Shown: positions 8,547 to 15,916 of the stretch, piece by piece | Numbering within the stretch: the first letter of the stretch is position 1 | Layout of the letters: each line of letters begins with the position of its first letter | Assembly: GCA_027490195.1 (NCBI GenBank) | Contig: JAIXYN010000005.1 | Coordinates: 214,129 to 278,128, forward strand | Length of the DNA stretch: 64,000 bases | Source: Verrucomicrobiaceae bacterium | Lineage (GTDB): Bacteria; Verrucomicrobiota; Verrucomicrobiia; Verrucomicrobiales; Verrucomicrobiaceae | Direction: 5' to 3' | The notes under the pieces: model-generated | Databases searched by the model: none | Told to the model about the DNA's origin: nothing | What the model saw: the letters and a program-made list of their open reading frames with translations, nothing else | Program-made: the position numbers and the translations under genes

Positions 8547-11210
8547 TCAGCGCTTGCGGATCAGACGTGCCACCAGCGCGGTCCATCCGGTCTGGTGTGA
8601 GGCACCGCAGCCGCGCCCGTTATCAGCGTGGAAAAATTCATGAAATAAGAGGAGATCGCACCAGGGGCCGTCCTTGCCGTAGCGTGTATCTCCGCCGTGG
8701 CATGGGCGGTTCCCTTCACCATCAGGCTCAAAGAGACGGCTCATGCGGCGGGCGATCTCGTGTGCGGCTTCAAACAGTGTCACGCGTTGCCCGCTGCCGG
8801 TGGGCAGCTCCACCGCGAAGCTTTCGCCGTAAAAATGATGGTAGCGTTCCAGCGCCTCAATGATGAGGTAGGAGATCGGGAACCACACGGGGCCGCGCCA
8901 GTTCGAGTTCCCGCCGAACATGTAGCTATCACTTTCACCTGGCACGTATCGTATTTCTTTATCCTCCCCTTGAACATTGAGTTTAAATGGATGCGCCTCA
9001 TGATGGCGGGAGAGGGAGCGGATGCCGAAGGGAGACAAAAACTCCCGCTCATCCAGCAAGTAAGCAAGGAGTCTGGAGAGCCGCTCACGCGATGGAATGG
9101 CGAGCAGACGATGCCCGTGCTCACCGCCACGCTGGCAGTAGCTGACGTAGTGCGCAAGATCGCAGCGATGGGCCAAAAACCAGTCCATGCGCTTCTTGAA
9201 TCCTTTCAGTGCGGTGATGCGGCCTTCATCAAGCAGTTCCACGGCGATGAGCGGCAAGAGGCCGACGAGCGAACGCGTGCGCAGCGGCAGCGGTGGCTTG
9301 CCCTCATCAAGGATCTGATCGTAGTAGAAGCCATCCTGCTCATCCCACAGTCCGCCACCACCAAGAGTATTGATGGCATCGACGATCTGCACGAAGTGCT
9401 CGAAGAACTTCGATGCCATGTCTTCATAGGCTTTGTTCACACTGCCGTCGGGCCTCTGGGCCAGTTCGAGGGACATGTTCAACATGGTCAGTGCATAAAA
9501 GGCCATCCAGGCGGTGCCATCGGCCTGCTCCAGTCTTTGGCCTTCAGGAAGGGCCGTGCTGCGGTCAAAGATGCCTATGTTATCAAGGCCGAGGAAACCA
9601 CCCGCAAAGAGATTCCGTCCCTCGCTATCTTTGCGGTTCACCCACCAGGTAAAATTCAGCAGCAGTTTCTGAAAACAGCGCTCCAGAAACTCGCGATCGC
9701 GCTCACCAGCAGGCGCGGTGATTTTATAGACGCGCCAGCAGGCCCATGCGTGCACTGGCGGATTCACATCACTGAATTTCCACTCATAGGCTGGGATCTG
9801 GCCATTCGGGTGCAAGTACCATTCACGCAAAAAGAGCAGCATCTGTTCCTTGGCAAATTCCGGGTCCGTCTCGGCAAAGGGCAGCATGTGAAAGGCTGTG
9901 TCCCAGGCTGCAAACCAGGGGTACTCCCACTTGTCCGGCATCGATAGAATATCGCGCGCGAAGAGATGCCCCCAGTTGCGGTTGCGCCCGCTCCAGCGCG
10001 CCTCCGGCGGGGCGGGATACGCCGGATCACCCTCCAGCCAGTCCTTCACGACGTATTGATAAAACTGCTTCGTCCACAGAAGCCCGGCATGGGCCTGCCG
10101 CTGAATCTGCGCACGAGACGCTTCAGGCTCCACGATAGTAGCGTAAAACGCATCCGCCTCTGCAAGACGCTGCGTGAAGAGAGGCCCCGCTGGCATCGCA
10201 GGGCCGCTGGAGCACTCGCACAGCCTGAGATCAATCGTTACTGCCCCTCCAGCCGGGACCAACATGGAATAATGCGCAGCGGCCTTGGTGCCGGTTTGCG
10301 CAGGATTCACCGCTGCAGCTTCTTTTTGGACCACGTAGCGATGAAACGCATCTTTGGTGAATTTGGAGCTATTCGGCGAACCGAAGAGCTTTTCGTGATT
10401 CGTGGTGTTTTCCGTGAAAAGCCACTGTGGAGCAGTGCCATCGCTCGCCGTAGCCGCATGAAGCTGATACGAACCCAAATCCTCCACCAAGTCCGATTCC
10501 AGTCCCCGATGGTCGATCTCCAGCACCTTTCCTTCGAGGCTGAGGCAAGGGCTAGCCACCCCTCTTTGCCAAGACCACACGTTGCGAAACCACACCGTCG
10601 GCAGCACATCGAGCGGTGCGGCTTCAGAACCTCGATTGTGAATCGTCACGCGGATGGAGATGTCCTCATCGGTGGCCTTTGCATATTCGACGAAGACATC
10701 AAAGTAGCTTTCGTTATCGAAGACACCTGTGTCCACCAGATCAAACTCCGCGTCGTGAAGTCCACGCCGACGATTTTCCTCGACCAGATGCGCATAAGGG
10801 AACTCCGCCTGCGGATATTTGTAGAGTGCCTTCATATAAGAATGCGTCGGAGTTGAGTCGAGGTAATAGTACAACTCCTTCACATCCTCCCCGTGATTCC
10901 CCTCCGGCCCACTTAGACCGAAGAGTCTCTCCTTTAAGATCGGGTCTCGGTGATTCCACAGCGCTAAGGCAAAACACAAACGGCATTGCCGGTCAGTGAT
11001 GCCCAGCAGCCCGTCCTCGCCCCAGCGATACGCACGCGACCTCGCGTGCTCATGCGGAAAACTCCGCCACGCATCCCCCTTCTCCGAGTAATCCTCACGC
11101 ACCGTGCCCCATTGCCTTTCCGAAAGATAAGGCCCCCAGCGTTTCCAGTTCGCGGCACGGTTTTTATCTTCAAGAAGGCGCTGATGTTCTGTGGTTAATG
11201 GCGTTGGCAT
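8547..11210 (-). CDS. GH63/MGH1-like glycoside hydrolase
   Basis: The ATG at 11210 gives 887 residues (MPTPLTTEHQRLLEDKNRAA); two more in-frame starts lie upstream, up to 11252. There is no signal peptide, so it is cytoplasmic. The N-terminal half is a beta-rich supersandwich (GEDGLLGITDRQCRLCFALALW). The C-terminal half is an (alpha/alpha)6 barrel with WAAWDTAFHMLPFAETDPEFA-type repeats (FAAWDTAFHMLPFAETD) and FGGNSNWRGPVWFPISYL near residue 765, the diagnostic GH63/MGH1 stretch. Family members cleave alpha-glucosides such as glucosylglycerate or mannosylglycerate, or oligosaccharides; the substrate here is unknown. Its place in a stress island suggests turnover of a compatible solute (inference). 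Confidence 0.85.
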   Translation of the reverse strand: MPTPLTTEHQRLLEDKNRAANWKRWGPYLSERQWGTVREDYSEKGDAWRSFPHEHARSRAYRWGEDGLLGITDRQCRLCFALALWNHRDPILKERLFGLSGPEGNHGEDVKELYYYLDSTPTHSYMKALYKYPQAEFPYAHLVEENRRRGLHDAEFDLVDTGVFDNESYFDVFVEYAKATDEDISIRVTIHNRGSEAAPLDVLPTVWFRNVWSWQRGVASPCLSLEGKVLEIDHRGLESDLVEDLGSYQLHAATASDGTAPQWLFTENTTNHEKLFGSPNSSKFTKDAFHRYVVQKEAAAVNPAQTGTKAAAHYSMLVPAGGAVTIDLRLCECSSGPAMPAGPLFTQRLAEADAFYATIVEPEASRAQIQRQAHAGLLWTKQFYQYVVKDWLEGDPAYPAPPEARWSGRNRNWGHLFARDILSMPDKWEYPWFAAWDTAFHMLPFAETDPEFAKEQMLLFLREWYLHPNGQIPAYEWKFSDVNPPVHAWACWRVYKITAPAGERDREFLERCFQKLLLNFTWWVNRKDSEGRNLFAGGFLGLDNIGIFDRSTALPEGQRLEQADGTAWMAFYALTMLNMSLELAQRPDGSVNKAYEDMASKFFEHFVQIVDAINTLGGGGLWDEQDGFYYDQILDEGKPPLPLRTRSLVGLLPLIAVELLDEGRITALKGFKKRMDWFLAHRCDLAHYVSYCQRGGEHGHRLLAIPSRERLSRLLAYLLDEREFLSPFGIRSLSRHHEAHPFKLNVQGEDKEIRYVPGESDSYMFGGNSNWRGPVWFPISYLIIEALERYHHFYGESFAVELPTGSGQRVTLFEAAHEIARRMSRLFEPDGEGNRPCHGGDTRYGKDGPWCDLLLFHEFFHADNGRGCGASHQTGWTALVARLIRKR

Positions 11211-11279
11211 TAAGATAGTTGGATAGGTGCGCTGCCTCATTTCAATGAGCAAGCAGCAGGTCGGCAGAGGAGAATCAAA

Positions 11280-11456
11280 CTATATACGTGGTGGCGGTGC
11301 ACCGATGGGTGCTCGCGACTCATATTCTGCATAATGCGTTCGGAAATACTCGTCGGCACTAATGTTCTGATGCCAAGGGCTGTGGCCGCTGCTTCCACAC
11401 GAGTTAAGAAAAGAAACAGAGAGTAGAACCAAGGCAATGCGATAAACAATTTTCAT
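11280..11456 (-). CDS. Small lipoprotein (58 aa)
   Basis: Read from the ATG at 11456, the frame is MKIVYRIALVLLSVSFLNSC followed by GSSGHSPWHQNISADEYFRT and ends in PIGAPPPRI. Residues 1-20 are a signal peptide with lipobox FLNSC, so the mature lipoprotein has about 39 residues. It sits between the SDR gene (58-base gap) and the GH63-like gene (69-base gap), all on one strand. Another, longer open frame overlaps it but has no leader, so this frame is preferred. Function unknown; it is the third tiny lipoprotein of the island. Confidence 0.65.
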   Translation of the reverse strand: MKIVYRIALVLLSVSFLNSCGSSGHSPWHQNISADEYFRTHYAEYESRAPIGAPPPRI

Positions 11457-11514
11457 GGTGGTGTATGATTAAAATGGCCTGTTTTATAGAAAGTCTATTT
11501 CTTGGGTGACGCTT

Positions 11515-12390
11515 TCAACCACCCGTCTCAAATCCTGGGTACAAGGTCATGCCGCCATCAACAAAAAGTGTGATGCCGTGAACATAGTCACTTTGATCCG
11601 ATGCTAACCAAACAGCAGCACGCCCGATCTCCTCAGGTTCACCGATGCGCTTCTGCGGGATGAGCTTCAGCAGGTCATCATAGGCCTCACGCGTCTCCCA
11701 GGCTGCGGTATTGATCGGCGTGCGGATCGCTCCTGGCGCGATGCTGTTAACCCGAATGCGCCGTGGTGCCATTTCTTGCGCGAGGCTCTTCATCAGTAGC
11801 ATGAGACCACCTTTGGACGCAGCGTAGTTCACATGCCCGGCCCAGGGGATCACCTCATGCACGGAGCTGATGCAGAGGATTTTTCCGGCGGCGCAGGAAA
11901 GCGCGGGGTTAATGCCCTGCTTGTTGAACAGCCGCACCGCTTCCTGGCAGCAGAGAAACGGCCCCGTCAAATTCACATCGATGACACGCTGCCACTGATC
12001 CAGTGTGAGATCCTCAAACGCGGCATCGAGCTGGATCCCCGCGTTGTTCACCAAAATATCCAACCGACCGAACTCGGCCACGGTTTGCTGAAACATAGAC
12101 TGCACTTGATCAGGCTTCGAAACGTCTGCGGCCACACTGATGGCCCTTGATCCACAACGCTGGATTTCTTTGGCCACTTCTTCAGCTTTCTTTGGGCTGC
12201 CTAGATAGTTGATGACGACATTGGCTCCCGCATGACCAAGGGCGATAGCAATTGCACGCCCAATACCGGAGCTAGCGCCAGTGACGAGTGCGGTTTGACC
12301 AGCGAGAAGGCGAAGCACGGGGCAACTCGGCGCAGGTGAGGCCGGCCACGCAAGAGTGCCTGGAGAGTTAGAGGAATTCACAGGTGGCAT
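11515..12390 (-). CDS. Short-chain dehydrogenase/reductase (glucose 1-dehydrogenase-like)
   Basis: The 291-residue protein has a 30-residue Pro/Ser-rich N-terminal extension, then a full classical SDR domain. The NAD(P)-binding motif TGASSGIG is at 37-44, NNAG at 115-118, the catalytic Ser in ISSVHE near 175, and YAASK at 189-193. PGAIRTPIN and the C-terminal GITLFVDGGMTLYPGF match glucose 1-dehydrogenase-like SDRs such as YhdF/Gdh. The natural substrate cannot be told from sequence. The start lies 3 bases after the stop of the HPF-like copy 2 gene, so translation is probably coupled. Confidence 0.88.
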   Translation of the reverse strand: MPPVNSSNSPGTLAWPASPAPSCPVLRLLAGQTALVTGASSGIGRAIAIALGHAGANVVINYLGSPKKAEEVAKEIQRCGSRAISVAADVSKPDQVQSMFQQTVAEFGRLDILVNNAGIQLDAAFEDLTLDQWQRVIDVNLTGPFLCCQEAVRLFNKQGINPALSCAAGKILCISSVHEVIPWAGHVNYAASKGGLMLLMKSLAQEMAPRRIRVNSIAPGAIRTPINTAAWETREAYDDLLKLIPQKRIGEPEEIGRAAVWLASDQSDYVHGITLFVDGGMTLYPGFETGG

Positions 12391-12393
12391 GTG

Positions 12394-12678
12394 TCAGGGG
12401 TTTTGCGCAATGACAGAAAGCTTTTTATGAGCCTGCGAGTTGATCTGGTCCAGTGCACTTTGAAAACTATTCCCGCGACCGTGCGCCAGCACATCTGGCC
12501 CAGGCATGGACAGCATCAGAGTCAGATGGAAGGAGTCTGTAGATTCTGCCGCTTCTTCGACTCGAAGTCTGGCACGCGATATGGTCTTTATCTCAGAGAG
12601 AGCCTGCAAGACCTGTTGTATTTGCTTTTCCCAAGAAGCATTTGGCGCGCAGCCGAACCAGTCGATATTGGTAATCAT
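12394..12678 (-). CDS. HPF/RaiA-like ribosome hibernation protein, copy 2
   Basis: The ATG at 12678 gives 94 residues beginning MITNIDWFGCAP. It aligns end to end with copy 1 at 6690-7022: IDWFGC, WE-KI-Q-L, IKTISRARLRVEE, HLTLMLSMPGPDVLA. The order of strands and helices matches the S30AE fold, without a C-terminal dimerisation domain. It follows its own 44-residue lipoprotein gene by 37 bases and precedes the SDR gene by 3 bases. Two divergent copies in one island suggest separate conditions or partners (inference). The 31 codons open before the chosen start are not conserved in copy 1. Confidence 0.7.
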   Translation of the reverse strand: MITNIDWFGCAPNASWEKQIQQVLQALSEIKTISRARLRVEEAAESTDSFHLTLMLSMPGPDVLAHGRGNSFQSALDQINSQAHKKLSVIAQNP

Positions 12679-12715
12679 GAGAGTAAGTGAATGGAGTTTC
12701 AGCGGAGGCTGTGTC

Positions 12716-12850
12716 TTAGCTGTTATGCGGATATGGATTCCAGGTGCTGTAGCATGGGTGGTCATGGCCATGGGTAGATTTGAGCTTGTAATGGCTGCAT
12801 GAAGTGAGCACAGCGGCGGTGATAGCGAGTATGAGTATGCGTTTTTTCAT
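12716..12850 (-). CDS. Small lipoprotein (44 aa), copy 2 of duplicated cassette
   Basis: From the ATG at 12850 the frame reads MKKRILILAITAAVLTSCSH then YKLKSTHGHD and ends HPCYSTWNPYPHNS, stop at 12716. The lipobox is LTSC. Length (44) and the C-terminal motif HPCYS-WN-P--NS equal those of the copy at 7127-7261. The start overlaps the stop of the DUF2934 gene by four bases (ATGA), which points to translational coupling. Function unknown; presumably an envelope lipoprotein made with the HPF-like protein. Confidence 0.75.
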   Translation of the reverse strand: MKKRILILAITAAVLTSCSHYKLKSTHGHDHPCYSTWNPYPHNS

Positions 12851-13089
12851 TGAGTGCGTTTGGTCGTGGATTTAGTTTTCTTGGGGGCTGTCTTTGCGGC
12901 AGGCACCGAGCTCAGGCTGGCTTCTTGGATTGCTTTTTCCGCAGCAGCCTCGATGACCTGCTTTTCTGCTGTCAGCCAGAAGTCGATCTCCCTGCCTACA
13001 GGGCGATCGGCCTGGAGCCAGAGATGATAAGCAAGCCCGCGAACTTCTTGAATCTGCGCCGGGCTCAGGGTTGCTTGGTGTTCGTTCAT
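12847..13089 (-). CDS. DUF2934 family protein
   Basis: The ATG at 13089 gives 80 residues (MNEHQATLSPAQIQEVRGLA). The core IQEVRGLAYHLWLQADRPVGREIDFWLTAEKQ is the DUF2934 pattern (IR--AY-LW---G-P-G----DW--AE), followed by a Lys/Thr/Pro-rich basic tail (KKTKSTTKRTQ) that may contact nucleic acid. The biochemical role of DUF2934 is unknown; such genes often occur in bacterial stress clusters. It overlaps the downstream lipoprotein start by four bases and follows the 177-residue gene by 69 bases. Confidence 0.8.
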   Translation of the reverse strand: MNEHQATLSPAQIQEVRGLAYHLWLQADRPVGREIDFWLTAEKQVIEAAAEKAIQEASLSSVPAAKTAPKKTKSTTKRTQ

Positions 13090-13158
13090 GTTTTGGTAAA
13101 TGGTGAGGTGGATGTTCCCAGATGGCTTCATATCAGACTGATCGGGATTGGTGGCTGG

Positions 13159-13692
13159 TCAGTGATGAAACCGTTCGTTGATGCGACGAAGAATGGATTG
13201 GCGGCTAGGCTGATGATGGATGTCTGCACAGCAGATAAGATCGGCGTGCCATCGCGCTGCCCATTGCTGCAGCTCCTCGCCGAGTGTTCTCTTTTGCGCA
13301 GAGGCTGAGTGTGCTTCATCCGCCAAAGCTAAGACCAAGGCTCTGTCCTCCCGCTGGTGCCAGGTGGTGGAGTCTAGCCAGCGTTTGATATGGTCTGGCA
13401 AAGGCTCGGCGCTGGAGGTGGCGATGATGATCATGTCGGCCTCTGTGCTGATTCGGACTGACATCGCGCGTATGTCAGGGGCGTTCACCAGCTTTTCAAA
13501 AGTCCATGCTTTAAACGTCATCCGAAGATCACTCCGAAAGGACTGGTGCAGCCATGCGAAAGCTTGATTCACCTGCATTTCCGCCTGGTTGCCGTCATGG
13601 ATGGCAATGACCGAAAAAGAGGCACGGGTGTCATCGCTGCTACGTGACGCACTGCTTATGATTGGCTTGCCGTTTTCCATGGGCAAGATCAT
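13159..13692 (-). CDS. Hypothetical protein (177 aa), first gene of the stress-type island
   Basis: The protein starts MILPMENGKPIISSASR (the second Met at 13680 is an alternative start). It has alternating strands and helices (FSVIAIHDG, AFAWLHQSF, DMIIIATSSAEPLPDHIKRWL, RALVLALADE, DLICCADIHH) like a small Rossmann-type fold. I recognise no family and see no signal peptide, so it is cytosolic. No gene precedes it on this strand for about 240 bases, so its promoter should lie in 13693-13930, and it would head the whole island. Confidence 0.6.
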   Translation of the reverse strand: MILPMENGKPIISSASRSSDDTRASFSVIAIHDGNQAEMQVNQAFAWLHQSFRSDLRMTFKAWTFEKLVNAPDIRAMSVRISTEADMIIIATSSAEPLPDHIKRWLDSTTWHQREDRALVLALADEAHSASAQKRTLGEELQQWAARWHADLICCADIHHQPSRQSILRRINERFHH

Positions 13693-13930
13693 GTCTTTTC
13701 ACGCTGTCACTCTCAATGGGCAGGCTTTCCCTGCGATGCTCAGCAAACCGCTGATGTCTCTTCAGGCTGAATTCGCGTTGGCCCTGCGTCACTATTTTCA
13801 CCACACCAGCCTGTAAATGATTGGATGTGTTTCATTTCGAACTCGATTAATATCTTTGTTTTAAAGTTCACGATGCATTGCATGAACCTAGCATCATAAA
13901 TGAAGAGGCGGAGCAATGTCATCGGGCACA

Positions 13931-14992
13931 TCACTGATTGGCCAATGAGGCTGGCACATCGAAATCGCCGTCTGGTAATTTACCCCCCTCGATGGGCGGG
14001 CTCGGCGGCTGGCGCTCGATCTGGTGGGCTATGTGCAAAAGGACGTCTCTACCATGATCAAAACGCGCGACGGCTTTTTGTTCCTGCAACTGGCGAAAAA
14101 GTTTCTGCCAAGGGCGCACATAGGGATGTGCGGTGAGAGCGTGCGCGAACGCGGTGTGACCGCGAATGATGCCAGCGACGCGCTCAGCATTGCCGATCAA
14201 GGGGGCTTGCGAAGTCTCTTCGATGCACTCTTTTTTCTCAAAAACACACATCACATTACCGCCATCCGGCGAGGTGAAGCATTCCTCGACGGAAAATCCA
14301 GCTAGGCGACCTGCCTGCGCTAGCGTCTCGGAATTGAAGTTATACAAATGAGCTTGATGAAAGCGGCTGGAGGGCCAGATGCAGCGACTCTCAACATTGG
14401 GCACTTCGACGAGGAATCTCCCGCCCTCTCGCAACCATCCAGAGACGGTACGCATAGCATCAACAGGATGTTCCAAATGCTCCGCCACATGGAAGAGTGT
14501 GACGACATCTAGACTGAGCGGTGCAACCTCCACTTCGGTAAATCCACCGACCTGCACAGGGATACCGAGCACGTCGCGCGAGTACTCGGCGTAGCCTCGA
14601 TTCGGTTCAATACCGCACGCGTCGTAACCGAGTTCACGCAGAATGAAGACGAGTTCACCACCGCCTGAGCCGAAGTCGAGCACTCTGCATCTAGGCGTGA
14701 GCAGAGGCATAAGGTAGCTAAGACGGTCTTGGGCGACTTTCCCGGCGCGGTAGGTGTGCTTAATCTTTGGTTCATAAGCCTGCTTGTAACTCAGGCGGTA
14801 GGACTCACGGTAAAAGACATCAATCTGTTCTGTGTTCGGGCGAGGGTCAGAAAAGACGAGGCCACAATCGTTGCAGATGACGGTGCGCAGCGCTTTTCCA
14901 GCGCGGTCTTTGCTGCCCACTTCGGTGAACTGAGTTCCATGGCAAAGTTCGCAATACTCAACAGATGTGGTGCTCAGGGCGTGCAGCGGCAT
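13931..14992 (-). CDS. Class I SAM-dependent methyltransferase with N-terminal zinc ribbon
   Basis: The ATG at 14992 gives 353 residues; an open stretch to 15091 precedes it. Residues 10-45 contain CELC and CNDCGLVFSDPRP, a zinc-ribbon found in sugar- or lipid-modifying methyltransferases. The Rossmann core has CRVLDFGSGGGELVF (SAM motif I), GIEPNRGYAEYSR (motif II) and LDVVTLFHVAEHLEHP (motif IV). The PNVESRCIW and HLYNFNSETL stretches resemble Methyltransf_23-type enzymes in surface polysaccharide clusters. The substrate is unknown, and no glycosyltransferase neighbours help to decide. The last 25 residues are Pro/Gly-rich and may be unstructured. Confidence 0.82.
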   Translation of the reverse strand: MPLHALSTTSVEYCELCHGTQFTEVGSKDRAGKALRTVICNDCGLVFSDPRPNTEQIDVFYRESYRLSYKQAYEPKIKHTYRAGKVAQDRLSYLMPLLTPRCRVLDFGSGGGELVFILRELGYDACGIEPNRGYAEYSRDVLGIPVQVGGFTEVEVAPLSLDVVTLFHVAEHLEHPVDAMRTVSGWLREGGRFLVEVPNVESRCIWPSSRFHQAHLYNFNSETLAQAGRLAGFSVEECFTSPDGGNVMCVFEKKECIEETSQAPLIGNAERVAGIIRGHTAFAHALTAHPYVRPWQKLFRQLQEQKAVARFDHGRDVLLHIAHQIERQPPSPPIEGGKLPDGDFDVPASLANQ

Positions 14993-15241
14993 AGGGTGTG
15001 TTCGGGTATGAGGAGGAAAAACAAAAATGTTCTCATGAATAAGCAATCTCTTCACAGGCAAACCTGTCGGCTGCTGTGAAAGCAGCCACAAGAAGGATGC
15101 TAGGCGCTGTGGTAGAGGCGCTTATCTTTTAATGGATTGATGGAGTGGGTGGTCTCTGAATCCAAACAAATTGCCAAGAGCCGGCAAACATACCTATCAG
15201 CAAGCTCTCTTGACGAGTCTCAGCAAAGCGCTGAGGCGGGG

Positions 15242-15916
15242 TCATCCTTGCTCACCGACCCAGCGCGTGGCATGGTGAATGAGTTCGGTGGCATTCCTCA
15301 GGCGGAGTTTTTGGCGGATGTGCATGCGATGTGTGTCCACGGTCTTGATGCTGAGATGCAGCACGCAGGCGATGTCATGCGGCTCTTTACCCTGGCCAAG
15401 AAGGCGGTAAATTTCGAACTCGCGATCGGTGAGCGTGCTGACGGATGACGCGCCGCTCTTCGCGCCGGAGAGAGCGTCGAGAATCTGTGTGGAGATGGAT
15501 TCACTGACGGAAATTCCGCCGCTTAGCAAGCGGCGGATTGCTTGGATGATTTTTTCCGGCCCTTCCTGCTTCATGATGTAGCCGCGTCCACCGGCGCGGA
15601 TGACGCGCTCGGCATACAAGGTTTCGTCATGCATGGAGATGATGAGCACGGGCGTACGCGGGCTGAAAGCGCGGATGTCTTTGAGCATTTCGAGGCCGCC
15701 TTTGCCAGGAAGGCTCATATCGAGCAGCACAAGGTCGGGCTGGAGCCTTTCGAGCGCGGACATGGCCTGCACGCAATCATGCGCCTCACCACAGACAACG
15801 AGATCGGCCTCCAGGTTGACAAGCGCAGTCAATCCAGCGCGGAAGACGGGATGATCATCGACGACGAGTACGCGCTTTTTGGGTGGCAATGTTGGAGGGT
15901 TTGTTTTCTTCGGCAT
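15242..15916 (-). CDS. Response regulator, NarL/FixJ family
   Basis: The start MPKKTNPP at 15916 is chosen because it gives a normal receiver N-terminus; a 21-codon upstream extension would lie in the kinase gene. The receiver domain (14-130) has DD at 20-21, the phospho-acceptor Asp66 in LVLLDMSLPG, and IISMHDETLY with the switch Ser. The LuxR-type helix-turn-helix (about 158-218) has LTDREFEIYRLLGQG and HLSIKTVDTHRMHIRQKL. It is the partner of the kinase just upstream and overlaps its coding end by about 62 bases. Likely targets are this operon and perhaps the neighbouring stress island (inference). Confidence 0.92.
   Translation of the reverse strand: MPKKTNPPTLPPKKRVLVVDDHPVFRAGLTALVNLEADLVVCGEAHDCVQAMSALERLQPDLVLLDMSLPGKGGLEMLKDIRAFSPRTPVLIISMHDETLYAERVIRAGGRGYIMKQEGPEKIIQAIRRLLSGGISVSESISTQILDALSGAKSGASSVSTLTDREFEIYRLLGQGKEPHDIACVLHLSIKTVDTHRMHIRQKLRLRNATELIHHATRWVGEQG

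Noticed and set aside
11237..11449. 70-codon frame overlapping the small lipoprotein
   Set aside because: Same DNA, but the frame from the ATG at 11456 has a proper lipobox and stops cleanly at 11280.
13872..13893. Dyad GTTCA...TGAAC as a possible operator upstream of the island
   Set aside because: Only five base pairs in each arm with a 12-base gap; too weak to call.
13740..13934. 64-codon minus-strand frame upstream of the stress island
   Set aside because: AT-rich, no domain; the region more likely holds the island promoter.
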